Assembly (NCBI GenBank): GCA_951802195.1
Contig: OX637638.1
Span: 434,001 to 498,000 of the forward strand
Direction: 5' to 3'
Origin: Tausonia pullulans
Lineage: Eukaryota; Basidiomycota; Tremellomycetes; Cystofilobasidiales; Mrakiaceae
Length of the DNA stretch: 64,000 bases
Shown: positions 18,231 to 29,811 of the stretch, piece by piece
Numbering within the stretch: position 1 is the first letter of the stretch
How the letters are laid out: each line of letters starts with the position of its first letter
Position numbers and translations under genes: made by a program
The notes under the pieces: generated by a model
What the model was told of the DNA's origin: nothing
Seen by the model: only the letters and a program-made list of their open reading frames with translations
The model's database searches: none

Positions 18231-19984
18231 TCAAATTTCCCTACCTCCTACCTCCTTCTCCCGCTCGGCCTCGTCACTCTCGATCTCCCATCCAATGAGC
18301 CCGCCAACGAAGAGGTGTTGGACGACGACACGCTTGGCGAGAACCTCGCCCTCGTACATCTTGAGAAGGCCTGAGTGAATCTTGGACCAGGACTTGGTCG
18401 TTGCCAGGTTGTAGAGAAGTGGCTGAGTCAAGGCAGAGTTAGCACATAACGGATCAACCAGCGAAGATAGACGTCGCGGACCGAGTGTTCGTGCCATGGT
18501 CCAGATTTGAGTCGATCGATCCGCTCAATAGAGAGCGTATAAAAGTCGTCCGGTGTGGCCCTTGTTGACGAGGTTGTAATTCGTGGTGCCTGGGTAGTCG
18601 CAGCGGTGGCGGGTGTAAAGCCGATGTTCTGGTCGGGTTCGTCGTGTATCGAGCGGAGCCGAGGAGATGCCATCGCAAGTGCCGGAGGGACATCCGTCGA
18701 GTGTTGAAAGTCGGCAGAGGGGAAGGCCGAGATAGAATGTTTAGTCTTGGGCAGATTTTGAAGGATCGATGAGGGCTCATTGGGGGAGTGAAGCAGCTGG
18801 CCAGAACCAAAAATGTACCTGAATTGACAGGGTAGTGAGTGAGAAGAAGTACCTTATGGAAGGGGAGGGAAAGACGAACGGAAGGAAACAGTAGTCATCT
18901 TGGTTCAGGGGCAAGGGACATGCTCAGACTCAGCACATTTGTCCATGCTCGATTTCAGCGCATTTTTGACGTCAGAGTAGGAACGCACCCAGTCCCCAGA
19001 CACCATGACTGTAGATATCGCGAGTCAGCGCCTCTGCCCATGCCCTCCATCAAGCTGACGAAGCGTTATCACCTTCCGGCCGGCTCGAGTCTGTACGTGT
19101 CCTGTAGAGCACAGACGAGCTCGAGGTATCTGTAAAAAACAATCAGCGGGGCACCGAGTGAGCTTTATGATTATGCTCTCGACTGGAGTGGTGCGATCTC
19201 GAAGTCAGAGATTTTTCACATACCTTTTGAACACCCCCAGAACGACAAGCTCGTCGTCGTCTTCCTGTAGTAGCCCTCGTACCCTCAACGCGAACAAGAA
19301 CAGCCCAAACGCCAACTCGTGCCCCGTCCCGTAGTCGAGTCGCGTGGGATTGCCGAACGCGCTTGTCTCAGTGAGGAGCGGGAGAAGCTGGGACATCAGC
19401 TCATCCGTGTCTTCAGCAGACGATGGGATCAGGTTCCGGACGAGTTGAGGAATGGCTTCGAGGAGAGCGGTGTGGTACGTCCGGAAGGCCGCGTTGCCAA
19501 ACCGCTGAGAAGGTCCGGCGAGAGGTGGATGGGAGTCGATGAGGCTATGAAGAGCAGACAGAAGCTTCTCCAGCTTGGTGATGATCTGGGCCCAATTGGG
19601 TCAGGTCGGCACAGAGGGTCAATCGCGTATCTCAGCTCCTGCGCCGCGTCCGCTGGCTGGCAACACGCGTCCGCTCGCTCAACGTACCTCGCTTCTCGCG
19701 ACGCCCTGAACATCCTTGAACCCCTTCCCGACAATTTTACGCGCCAGCTCGCGCACCCATGCGAGGTAGCCTCTGCACCCGCTCGAGCGAAGCCAGTGGG
19801 CGACATCGGCGTCCGTCTGGATGCGACGAGCCGGGAAGGACTCATCCGCCGGTAAGGGTGGCGTGGACGGCGAGGACAGCTGAGAGGCGGACCCTCGAGG
19901 AGGGATGGACCAGGGAGCTTGCATGAACCTTCGGTGTGCAGGCACGAAGAGGGAGGGTGGGCGTTGATGACGAGGCGAGGTCAT
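18231..19984 (-). CDS. Serine/threonine protein phosphatase 2A activator (PTPA/Rrd family)
   Basis: Read from ATG at 19984 (MTSPRHQRPPSLFVPAHRR) to the stop at 18231-18233. PTPA blocks are clear: TSAFGNPTRLDYGTGHELAF (the most conserved loop, involved in nucleotide and PP2A contact), YIFGSGQLLHSPNEPSS, KIHSGLLKMYEGEVLAKRVV and VQHLFVGGLIGWE at the end. The N-terminal segment carries DADVAHWLRSSGCRGYLAWV. PTPA is a peptidyl-prolyl isomerase-like chaperone that activates the PP2A catalytic subunit with ATP/Mg. Yeasts usually have two copies (RRD1/RRD2); I cannot say which this is. The first in-frame ATG was chosen; MQAPWSIPPRG a little downstream is an alternative. Confidence 0.87.
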
Positions 19985-20260
19985 TGCGTCCTTGCGTCAC
20001 AGCTCACTTGCTCGGCGACCTCCGCTCCCGGAGCCGACCAAGAACTCGGCATGTTGTTATGGAGACTAAATCATACGAGTGAGAAGGGCTCGGTTCGATT
20101 TGATCTCACGAGGAATGCCGCCCAAGAAATAATATGCTATCATAATGTCTCTACATGCGACATGGTCCTGTTCGGGCCTAATGAAGCCTCCCGACCTCTC
20201 TGACTCTATCTGGTTGAATGCTTTCTCCCGCTCCCATCTTCCGAAATCCCTTCCTCTCGC

Positions 20261-22056
20261 TCACTTTCCACCAGGACCCCGGCTAGCAGGCCTCGAACCC
20301 GGCCTCGAGCCCGAGTCGCTTTTAGCCTTGTGCGACAGTCCGACTTTGGACGAAGAGGACTCGCTGCCGAGGTCGCCCTTGGCCTCCTTCTGGGCCTCGT
20401 CGTCGCCGTTGTCGCTGGCGTCGATGCCATCCTCGAGCTTGCGAATCTCGGCGTCGAGGTCCGCGTGGCCATCCTGGTCGCCGTCGCGGGCCGAAGCAAT
20501 GTTGCGCGACGGGTGGTCCACGAGATCGTACTCGTCGAACCGGCCGACTCCTCCAGTCTCCCACTCCTTGAGCTCAGCCGGCATGAGCCAATAGAAGAAG
20601 AAGATCGAGAGACAAGCCCCGGCGACGACATCGATGAGGTAATCTGTGGGCGAGGCGGTGGAAGTTAATACGTAGTGAGAAAATGGCAGAGCACCGGGGG
20701 AAGCGAAGACGGTGACGGACGGTGGGTGAGGTACATAGTGCTGCAAAAGAGCAGTCGCGAGTCAGAGGTAGGCCCTGCAAAGATGATCCGTTCAACTCAA
20801 TCACGTGGAGAACTCACGCCCAGTACAATATCAGGCAGTAGATCCAGTACGCGACCCTGAGCGGAGGATGGGAAGCGTGTGACAACGATCAGCACTCGTT
20901 GTTCCCATCTTACAGCGCTCGGCTCTGCTTGAGCTCACTTGAACCTAGGGAAAAAGTGACTCAGGAAAAGAGCCTCCATCGTGGCGGAGCCCGCATGCAG
21001 ACTCGGGAATGCGCCAAACACCAAAGGGGCCGCCGAAAAGGTTTCGGTGTAGCCCGAGCCGCCAAAGAGTGTGTCGATTCGAGCGAGACCACCGGGCGAG
21101 CCAGCCATACCATATTCGGCGGGGGTAAGTCCATGGATGACCTCATACCCTGTTCGAAGGATACGAGAGTCAGCGCGTGGGTGGATGGGTGGAAAGAACG
21201 ACGCGTCGAGCGGCAACCAGCTTTTGCTCACAAGGCGCCGCGCAGGGGAACAAGATCTGAGTGATGACGCCGACGAGGTTCATGTAGCCGAAAACTTTGC
21301 CCCAAAAGTTGATGGAACCCCGGGGGCCAAAGACAAAAGCGATGGCGGCGACGACGAAAGGGATGACAAAGTGAATTACACCGTAGGGGATCCACGCGAG
21401 GAGGTCGAGCGCGGGGTGGGTGTAGCGGGTGAGGATGTCAGATATGTTGGCACCATAGAGGACCTGGGGGATTGATGAAACAAGCAAAAGACAGGGATGA
21501 ACATGTCAGCCAGCGGGAAACAAGCAACGCGTATATGCACGCTCGTCTGGGAACGGAGGGATCCGAGCGCGTCGAGGGAACGAGCGAGGGAAGGGGGTGT
21601 TGGACGCACAGATTCAAGCGTCGGGAGGAGGGCGACGTGGATCGAGGGCCGCCATGAGGCTGGAATGTACCGGCACGAGTAGAATGTGATGAGCCAGGTG
21701 AGGATGGGCGTCGCGGGGAAGAAGAACTGGCCGAGGACGGGGATGGTGGTGATGAGGACGTAGCCGATGGGGATGAGGAGCTTGAGCGGGAAGCCGGGGG
21801 CCTCCATGACGCAAAGGCAGATGAGCCAAATGAAGGCCTGGATGGCGTAGGGGTAGTCCTCGCGAAGAGACCAGCGGTGCCGCTTGAGACGAGCGATGGT
21901 CGGGGCGGGAGAGGTGGTGAGGTCGAGCCGATTGAGGGCGGCGAGGATGTTCGCGAACAGCCAGCGAACGAAAGCCGCGGGCGTGTTGGCGTGGAGCGGG
22001 ACGAGCGACAGCTGGTGGGGCGCGACATTGGACGAGGGGAGCGTCGAAGTGGCCAT
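20261..22056 (-). CDS. AUR1: Inositol phosphorylceramide synthase catalytic subunit
   Basis: Starts MATSTLPSSNVAPHQ at 22056 and ends RPASRGPGGK at 20261. It has several hydrophobic helices (ILTWLITFYSC, PFVVAAIAFVFG, LSIFFFYWLM) and all AUR1 signatures: YGANISDILTRYTHPALD, FWGKVFGYMNLVGV, GSPGGLARIDTLFGG, FGAFPSLHAGSATME and YLTHHYLIDVVAG. The two His-containing motifs correspond to the catalytic centre of the PAP2-like lipid phosphotransferase fold. The enzyme transfers phosphoinositol from phosphatidylinositol to ceramide in the Golgi and is the target of aureobasidin A. The tail after the last helix is acidic and Ser/Lys-rich, presumably cytosolic. It is divergent from VPS51 with only 180 nt between the starts. 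A longer in-frame N-terminus is possible but looks unlike protein. Confidence 0.93.
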
Positions 22057-22236
22057 GGCGGGCGACGGGGAGGAGAGGGGGCGAGCGGATGAGGGTGGTC
22101 GTCGAGGGAAGGACCAAGAGACAAAGGAACCCGAGGACGACGAGGGGCGGCGAGAACAACGAGACGCGCCCGACCCTTGGACGGCCGACCACCATCGTCC
22201 ATCCATCATCGACATATCCAACTCCACTCCACTGCC
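22057..22236. promoter_or_regulatory. 180-nt bidirectional promoter AUR1/VPS51
   Basis: The start codons of two divergent Golgi-related genes lie only 180 nt apart. The stretch before VPS51 is rich in CATCC and CCACTCC repeats. Confidence 0.5.
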
Positions 22237-23461
22237 ATGGCCTCCCCCCTCACGTCACATAGGCAGCCCTCCGAGTCCTCCGCGTCCTCCGTCCCGCCTT
22301 CGTCTTCGGCGTTCTCCTCGGCCCCTCTGCCAGCCACGCCGACATCCCTCCGCCGGGCAGGGACCGCCCGGGACCTCCTCCGCGCCCACTATGGCATCGA
22401 CGGCGGTTCGCCCAGGTCCGATGCCCTCAACTTTCCAGCGACCAAAGGCACGGGTAGCGTCTCGGATGCCTCCTCCGAGTCCATGGATCCATTAGACCTT
22501 GGTGCGTCGGCCCAAGCGGGCAACGTCCGTTCCTGAGCGTACGATGCGGCGTCTCTCGCGTGTGCTCCTCCTAGCTCTGTGCACCTTGTCCTCGCTCGCT
22601 CGCTGACGCTGTCCTCTCCCCTTCACGCCCAGACTCGCCCGCCTTCGACCCCCATAGGTACTACGCGACGCTCCTCTCCTCGCGGGCACCCTCGGTTGCG
22701 GACCTGCTTGGCCATGAGACGACGCTACGCGCTCAGATCCGTCGGCTCGACGCCGAACGCCACGCCCTCGTTGCTGAACACTTTGGCGAGCTTGTCGCCG
22801 CGAGTGAGACCATTCAGCGGGTGAGCATCTCCGTTGGTAAAGGGGAGTACTCCTTGAACATCTCAAGAAGGCTAAGATAGGGTTTTTACCTGCCAGATGA
22901 ATTCGCGCGCCTCGCCATTCACAGACTCGCTCGACTCGCTCCGGACGGCCTTCTCCGCCATCGCCCAGCTCGTCGAGGCCGTTGCTCTTCCGCCTGTCAC
23001 TCCGTCTCCCTCCTCCTCCTCCTTCTCTGGTCCCTCGGGACCACAAGTGGAAGGCGCCGAGAACGATGATGGCGACGATCACGCACCCACACCAGCTCGG
23101 TGTCGACACATGGCTGACCTGCCTGAACGCCTTGCCGACCTTCTCGTTCTCGGTAGGTCTCCCCTAGAGAGATGCATTCCCGTGGTACGTGCGCCCGCTG
23201 ACAGCAACGGCGTTTGTTTTGCCACCGGCAGACCGCTCGGCAGAAGCGCGCATCCACCTCGCACGGGCACGGCCTACACTCGAGCAATGGAGGGAGCAGG
23301 GGACGCCACCGGGGGCAGCTAAGCTGCTGGCTGAGTGTGAGCGGGTGATGGAGAGTGCGCCTAAAACAGGGAGAGAGGACCAGGAGGAGGAGAGGGACGC
23401 CATGCCGTTGGGGAGCGACGGGACAGGTGAGGGCGAGGGAGCGGGCGACCGAGATCCATGA
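22237..23461 (+). CDS. VPS51: GARP complex subunit Vps51-like
   Basis: The protein starts MASPLTSHRQPSESSAS, a Ser/Pro-rich low-complexity head. The Vps51/Exo84-type N-terminal block then follows: RDLLRAHYGIDG, then SPAFDPHRYYATLLSSRAPS, VADLLGHETTLRAQIRRLDA, ERHALVAEHFGELVAAS and ETIQRM. This signature tethers the GARP complex (Vps51-54) at the trans-Golgi for endosome-to-Golgi vesicles through t-SNARE binding. A helical stretch after another intron (RSAEARIHLARARPTLEQW) and an acidic tail end at 23459-23461. Length, about 300 residues, is closer to yeast Vps51 than to the long animal form. Several introns are needed and were placed from the protein pattern, so inner exon edges are approximate. 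Confidence 0.78.
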
Positions 23462-23629
23462 GACGAAATGCCTCATTTTATAGCTTATCGTGAGCCGAGT
23501 GAACCTCCGCCATGTGTCCTTAACTCAACAGAGAGAAGCGCGTGTTCGTATATGTCTTCCAAGATCAGATCCAGATCCATCCCGAGAATCGTCCCAGATC
23601 CCCGAGCAGGTCAGCGTCCACTCGCCGGC

Positions 23630-26201
23630 TCAGAGGTCGAGGTACCGCTTAGTGCAGCTGTACCAATTAAAATCAAAATTGTCTGCCTATCGATGAGAAA
23701 CGCATGTCAGGGATATGGCGGCGCCGTGAGTAGGGGTCGGCGATTGGAAGCAGAACTGACTGGGTCGCACCAGCACTGGCCTCGGGTGTGCTCGTCGCCT
23801 TGCGGGCAGTGCTGGAAGGGCTCTGTTTGGCGAAAATTGCCCAGACACCGGGGTCAGTCAATATATCTAACCAAGTGGTCGGAGCAGTGCAACGCACCGT
23901 GTCGATAGCCGATGTCTGAGAAGAAGTGGATTTGCTCCTTCTTGGCGAAGAGAGCCGCACCGATCGAGTGGACGGGAGCGTCTCCCCAGCGCTGATGGGA
24001 TGCGTTTGGAGTTTAGTCCAGAGAAGGGAAGGCTCAGAAGAGACGCTGGCAAAGGAAGGAGGAGAGCGCGTGCGCACCTCGTAGTAGAAGCCCCCCTTCT
24101 TGTCGAGGAAATCAAAGTAGGACTGGTAGGCGTCAGAGCGCCAGAAGTTGCTGATGAAGAAAAGGCAAGCAAGCGAGAGAAGGCATCGGTCAAAGCTCGA
24201 TCAAGCGACAATGAAGTCCGCCGCACTACTTACAGGTCTCCAATCTCGAAGTTTGACCAGACTGCGGAAACGTGCAGAATCGGTCAATCTGACACTGCAG
24301 AGCTTCTTACCTCGAGCCGGACGCACAGTGGCACTTGTTGTAAGTCTCTCCTCCATCGTCGGAGAGGAACTTCATCGCGTTGCCTTCCATCTGGGGTTTA
24401 AGATCTGGACGCGAGGCAACAAACTCTTTGGTCGCATCCCAGAGTGTTGGTATGGTCTCGATATCTGATGTCGGATGTTTAAGCGGCGTGTCAAGATGGT
24501 GGTAGGAAGAAAGAGCAAGCGAAGTGATCCCCTCATCGACTTACATTCGTAGAGGGAGAGGGTAAAGCCGTAAACGGCCTTCTTTTCCTGCATGAGGAGG
24601 AATCTGGAAGAGCGAAACGAGAATGGTGAGAGTCACAATGATGTGCGACGCCCAGGGCAACCTCACGGGCCTTACGGGTCGTAATCTAGGTGAGAAGGGG
24701 AAGTCAATGGATGTTCGTGGACGTCAGGTTAGGGCGGTATTGACGTACTGATCTTGCAGAAGAGCCTGGAGCGCAGCGCACAGTCGTGAGCGTCAGCCAA
24801 GGGGGGGAGGTTCGCGACATTACGCGTTCGATAGCGCAGACGCACTTGATGCTCGGCTCAATTCTTCGCAGTGAGAATAAAATGTTAAATTTTTTTGATT
24901 CCAGTGAAGTCTTGTTGATCAAGCTCACCTCCAGTAATAGTCGAAATTGGCGAGCAGCGGGTGCCGGAAGAAGAAGCCCGAATTGAAGCGACACCTGGCA
25001 GTAACGGCTGTTTGTCAAGACTCGGTGTCGCCAGACGGTCACAGCGTCGATGGACAAAACCGACTTACATGTTGCGGTAAGGGACAGAGTGGCCATAGAT
25101 GACTGCATTGCCGATCAAGGTCAGTAAGCCGCCAGCCTGAGCGCGAGACAACAAGGCAAATGGGACAGTACTCACCCTTTTTTGCGATCATCTCCTCGCG
25201 CGCTTTGGTGGCTTTGTCTTCGTCGATCCAGTCCGGCTGAACCCAGTGACTCTTTTCAATCAGGCCGTAGTAGCACTTGGACTTGGTGAGCTGCTGGGTG
25301 TACCTGAGCATGTGATCGTGGAGGAGAAGGGATCAGCAGCCACGAGCTGACTTAAAGCACCCTGTTGGTGAAAGCTCGCACTTCTTGAAGTCATCGCTGA
25401 ACGGCTCCTCATTGAGGAAGACGTAGGGGTAACTGAAACAATATATGATGGAACGGATCAGTCCGATACAAAGAGTATGGCGGGAGAGAAGTCACGGACT
25501 CGGCCCAATGATTGAACGTCTCCTCCATCTGCCTCATCGAGTCTGCGAAGGCCCAGAGGTCCGAGTTGCCTGTGAGGTCGAGGCAAGTCGATTCAGGGTC
25601 AGCCGGACTTGCCCTTTATAAACGAAATGAAAGCAGATCTCAATCGCGGTTACTGAGTTTTGGCTAGTTACACACGCCTCTCCTTGGCTCCGGAAAGCAG
25701 ACAGTTGCGTGCAACCGCCCTTCGAGAGAGCGCCACCTAATTTCCCGCTTTCGCTCTCCTAATTACCCGTATCCCGACCCGCGCACGCATTCCATCTCAA
25801 GAACCCCCGGCAGGAAAAGGACTTACGGGCAAGGACAACGAAGGCCGCGTTCGCCTTGGTCCTGTTCATCGGCGACCCTCCCGCGGTCGGGTCGTGCCAG
25901 TCGCTGCCGCCTGTGGAGTAGGACGTGTCCTGTGAGCCTGAGCCCCAGAAACGGCTCGGGGAGGTTTGGGAAGCGTAGCCGTCGTGGGCGAAGGTGAGGA
26001 GGAAGTGAACACCGAGCTGGGGGAGGGGGAGGGCACAGATTTATACGACGACCGATGTGAGGGGGGATGGGAAGGAACGTCGCGTGTCAGCGACTGGAAC
26101 GGTCTGATCTGCTGGCACGCGCGAGCGCGGAAAGGACGGACGACGGCAATTAGGGCGAGGGGGATGAGTCTCGCGGGTCCTCGGGGTATGTTCAGCGTCA
26201 T
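23630..26201 (-). CDS. Alpha-1,2-mannosyltransferase, GT15 (KRE2/MNT1/KTR family)
   Basis: A type II Golgi enzyme. Exon 1 starts at 26201 ([20 protein letters not shown]) and joins an exon with [16 protein letters not shown], so a single membrane anchor spans the first splice junction. GT15 landmarks follow: [73 protein letters not shown] (expected nucleophile Glu), [19 protein letters not shown], then FFYERW-type [16 protein letters not shown] and [16 protein letters not shown]. It ends [10 protein letters not shown] at 23630. The family adds alpha-1,2-mannose to O-linked and N-linked glycans from GDP-mannose. Which KTR paralogue this is cannot be told. It lies tail to tail with VPS51, 168 nt apart. 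Confidence 0.9.
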
Positions 26202-26692
26202 GGTAGGCCAAGGGTAGAATCTTGATCTTCTCGCGAGGGAGAAGCAGGGAAGCGGTTGACGGGGAGTACTTGGTCAAGGCGTTCGGCTCGCGTCGAAGGC
26301 TCGACTGCGTCCACGGCCGCCTGGACCCCTCAGTCTGCTTGCCGCAGGGCATCTGATGGTCACTCGACCAGCCAGCCCGACCGCGAACGATAGCGTGACT
26401 GGCTGCGCAGTCCTCGAGCGATAGACAGAGAATGAGATTCAGTACTTCATCAGCTGTCTCCGGAGATCTTGTCTTTCGTCATCCACTTAAGCCACGGGAA
26501 GGACCGCTCCAACACTCGCTGTTCTTGGGTGGGAGGAAGCTCCAATGGACATGATGATTCTCGTGAAAATAGCACCTGACTGATCGTCGTTCACATGCTC
26601 TGGCTCGTCCATAACCCCATCTCTCTGTGACTTGCTGCGAGCAAGAGAAACGAAGGAGGCACACATGGACATTTTTTTCGGGCGACCGGAGT
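26202..26692. other. Intergenic between mannosyltransferase start and SNRNP27 end
   Basis: About 490 nt with no recognised exon; it should hold the mannosyltransferase promoter and the SNRNP27 3' UTR. Confidence 0.4.
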
Positions 26693-27892
26693 TCACTTGA
26701 TCTTGTCGAGAGGCCTGTTGAATCCACCCTTGCGGTTCATATACTGAGAGCGAGCGACAGGGGGATGAGCGAAATCTTATTTAAGCACAATTTGCGAGTG
26801 GCACACTCACCTGCCGCCAGGTCCTCTGCTTCTTGATGATAACATCTCCGGAGGCGTTGGATGCGACGTGCTTGCCCTGTTACAAAAGAGCCAAGCACGG
26901 TCAGTCATCGCTCGTCTACGTGTTGTCGCTCTCCTTCCAGGCAGACAAGAGCGGCGCACCTTGGACGTCCCGAACCCGCCGAAGCCCATCATCTTTGCCA
27001 TCTCGTCCTCCTCGCCGTCCTCGAGCGCATCATCGTAGTCGTCCTCGACCCACTCGCCATCGACACCCTCGATCTGGCCATCAGGGGGGGTCTCGTGCTG
27101 GTCCGGTGCCGGTGAGGTTGTCGCTCCGGAGCGACCGCCCTGACGGAGGGCTGATTGGCCCAGAGTCGAAGTGTAGGGTAAGATGACTTAAGTCAGTGAA
27201 TGGGATCAAACAGGATAAGTAAAAATGTGCGCTTGCTCACCAGACGGAGGGGGCTTGCTATCACCCTTGAGACGCGCCTCGCTGACATCTGAGTGACATT
27301 CGGGGAACCATCCGAGCAGGTATCAGACACCGTCTCTAGACTTTCAGACAGGCAGACAACCCAACTCACAAGCAGGCGGCGTCATCGGCTTGCTGTCCCC
27401 CTTGAGCCTGGCCGCGCTGACGGGCGAGAGTGACCTCCCTCCCCGGTCATAGTCACGGTCGCGTCCGTCGTACCCACCCCGCGATGGCGGGGACCTATCC
27501 CGACTCGAGCCCGATGTAGGAGGGTACCTTCCTCGATCCCGGTCTCCAAAGCCTCCTCCTCCGCCGCTACGGTAGTCGCGCCGGTCGTCGAATCGGTCGC
27601 GGTTATCGTAACTTGGCCCTCGTCCGCTGTTCCTGTCCCGGTCGCTTGCTCCACCTCGATACTCTCCTTTACCATAGCTGCCACGGTGCCCTTGTCCTCC
27701 CTTGTCAGCACGGTCCCGGTCTTGATACGGCGCCCCGCCACCGGGAGGAGAGCGGGAGCGCCGGCGGTAGGGAACAGGCTCTCTACCCCCTACGCCGCCG
27801 TAGCCTCCTTCACCGCGGGTGGCACCGTAGCCGGCCCGGCGGTCGTCGTACCGAGAGGAGGATGAATGGGGCGGTGGATCGCGGGAGGCCAT
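26693..27892 (-). CDS. U4/U6.U5 tri-snRNP 27 kDa protein (SNRNP27-like)
   Basis: Starts MASRDPPPHSSSSRYDD at 27892 (another in-frame ATG lies three codons earlier at 27901). The N-terminal half is an Arg/Asp/Gly/Tyr-rich low-complexity domain (RDRD, YDRG, RRRSRSPP) typical of splicing factors. The C-terminal half has the family hallmark: EDEMAKMMGFGGFGTSKGK, then VIIKKQRTWRQ and YMNRKGGFNRPLDKIK, ending at 26693. SNRNP27 belongs to the tri-snRNP and influences 5' splice-site choice in animals. At least four exons are needed. A segment ending ARLKGDSKP occurs twice, once at the end of exon 1 and again in the next exon, suggesting an internal exon duplication (see findings). Confidence 0.85.
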
Positions 27893-27901
27893 GCTGGTCA
27901 A

Positions 27902-28375
27902 TAGGAATGGTCGAAAGGGTGGATGGTGGTTAGGTGAATGAAGGACCCGTTGAGCGTGCTCTCTCGCTCATGGTGTTTCGAGAACAGTCTCCGCGCTCCC
28001 TGGCGACGGGCTGACTCTCAAAGCACTTTGTCTGCATGAGCCTGGAAAATCGTTCGTGGAGAGACAGCCATGATACGGCGCTGACAGGAAGACAAAAACA
28101 CATCACCCATGCAGTGGCGAAGTGAAGTGCCGCCACTGAACGAGGGTGTGACGCGAGCGAGCGCGCAGAATGCGCCCATCGACCTTCTTGATCAAGTTAG
28201 GTAGCGCTCGAGTTGGACCAGCAACCAAGTGGTATTCGCCTTGCCCATGTGCGAGCGAAAAGAGCAAAGCAAGAATCGGATCTCATCGTGGCCCCCAAGC
28301 CCTCTCTCCCTCGCGTCCTCCCTCTAAAGCAGCCTCCAGTTGTCGATCAAACAAGCCAACCAAATTGTGAGCGTT
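27902..28375. other. Intergenic, promoter of SNRNP27
   Basis: No gene recognised in about 470 nt between two minus-strand genes. Confidence 0.4.
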
Positions 28376-29811
28376 TTACTTCTTCCTGACGACAAGGTTG
28401 TCCCACATCGCCCGCTCAGCCTGCTCGGCCTTAATCTCCTCAATGAGAGGGCTGAGGTAAGGGGTGTCCTGATAGAGGCAGTCCCAGCGTCATCAGCGCG
28501 AATTCGCCTCGGAACAACTCAGACTAAGAGAGAGGGCGAAAGACGACTGACGTCTTCGGGCTTGGTCCAATCGGCCTTGGGGAGCTGGCGACGGGTAATG
28601 TCGGCCTGCATGGCACGACGAATGCGGAAAACACGGTCGTAGCCCTCGTTGGCCGTCAGACGGGAGAGAGCCTAGTTTGAGCAAGCAACGGAAGGATCAG
28701 CGCCCAGCTCTCCCAGACAGAGCCAAGTAGTCGAGGGTAGGAGAGGGAGGAGACCGCAATATTGATGGGCGGCGATGGCGACGACGGCGTTTCCCTCTCG
28801 GCCGGCCGAGCAGGACGCGTCTCGACACCACTACCTCAATCCAGCCCACTGCCCCAACCCCCACCCCCAAAGGAAGAAGGCCCCTCCTGGCCTTAGGCTC
28901 AAGCACCTGCAGGAAAGAGAATCGACGCACAAGCTGTCCGATCTCGTTCTGGGTGTCGACAAGGTCGTCGTACTTGAGGCCGAGCTCGCGGTAACCAGCA
29001 CGAGAGTTGATGCCAGCACGAAGGTTCTGGACAGCCTTGGCGGCCGACGGGGAGAACTTCGCAAGGCTGAGAAGAAGTAAGAGGAGAAGAGAATGCGTAG
29101 GATGCGGAATAACGCGGTCAGCTCGTGATCGGGGCAGCACGGGCAACCGAGGCAACACAGAGAAGCGGCAAGGACAACAAGAGTGCAATGAACAGAAGAA
29201 GAGCTAGCTCCAAGTGCTAGCAGTTCCGGGAGAGAATCGTCTGTGGCATTTCCGAGAGATAGGAGGCATGATGTCCAATCCAGTCTCGCCTGCTTCCTTG
29301 TCTCACGACAAGGCTGTCGCCTTAAGCAGATGAACCTGACAGGCGATCCCCGCCCCAGGCGTGCCGAAAGACACCCGTTCAAAGAACATGAGACATGGAC
29401 ACGAGGGTAAACGGCCCGAAGCGACCAAGAGGAGCGAAGGGGACCGTCAACAGCGATGGAGGACGAGGAAAGCTCGAGCACAGCCGGACGGGGGGGGAGG
29501 GGACGAGGCGGAAGACGACAAGTCTCGCAGTCTGCCATCGTTTCGGCCTGACGTTCGCTGCTTGTCTCCCCCGATCGTGCTGTCATTTGGCCTCCTGTGG
29601 CTTGCATAACTCTCCGAGGCGCCAGAGGTGGAATCTTGGCGGCCCGGAAGGAGGGGGGGAAGATACCCCAGGCGGCGGCACCACCGCACAAGACTCTCCG
29701 TTGCCGGACTAGCAGCGGCCTTGCGCAAAGCGCTCCGATGGACATCGTGCAAGTTGGAGCCAAGCGCACAACTCACTCAAAGAGCTTGGAGGCAGCAGGC
29801 TTGAGCGACAT
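28376..29811 (-). CDS. QCR7: Cytochrome bc1 complex subunit 7 (14 kDa)
   Basis: Exon 1 (29777-29811) encodes [12 protein letters not shown] 710-nt intron follows, then exon 2 from 29066 with [19 protein letters not shown] and [17 protein letters not shown]. Exon 3 begins [20 protein letters not shown] and contains [20 protein letters not shown]; the last exon reads [20 protein letters not shown] and [10 protein letters not shown] up to the stop at 28376-28378. This matches the QCR7/UQCRB family (about 125 residues): the matrix-side subunit of mitochondrial complex III that supports cytochrome b assembly. The order Tyr-Asp-Asp...Ala-Leu-Ser-Arg-Leu fits well. The long first intron is unusual for this window. 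Confidence 0.88.

Noticed and set aside
20050-20125. Possible tRNA because of GGTTCGATTT
   Set aside because: No acceptor stem, D-arm or anticodon arm could be folded around the T-loop-like bases.
21614-22202. Two further long frames over the AUR1 N-terminus
   Set aside because: They are alternate frames of the same GC-rich exon; only the MATSTLPSS frame continues into the AUR1 signatures.
28831-29769. 312-residue open frame on the minus strand over QCR7 intron 1
   Set aside because: Composition is Ser/Arg/Leu/Cys-rich as expected from GC-rich non-coding DNA, no family is recognisable, and it runs through the true QCR7 exon 2 in another frame.
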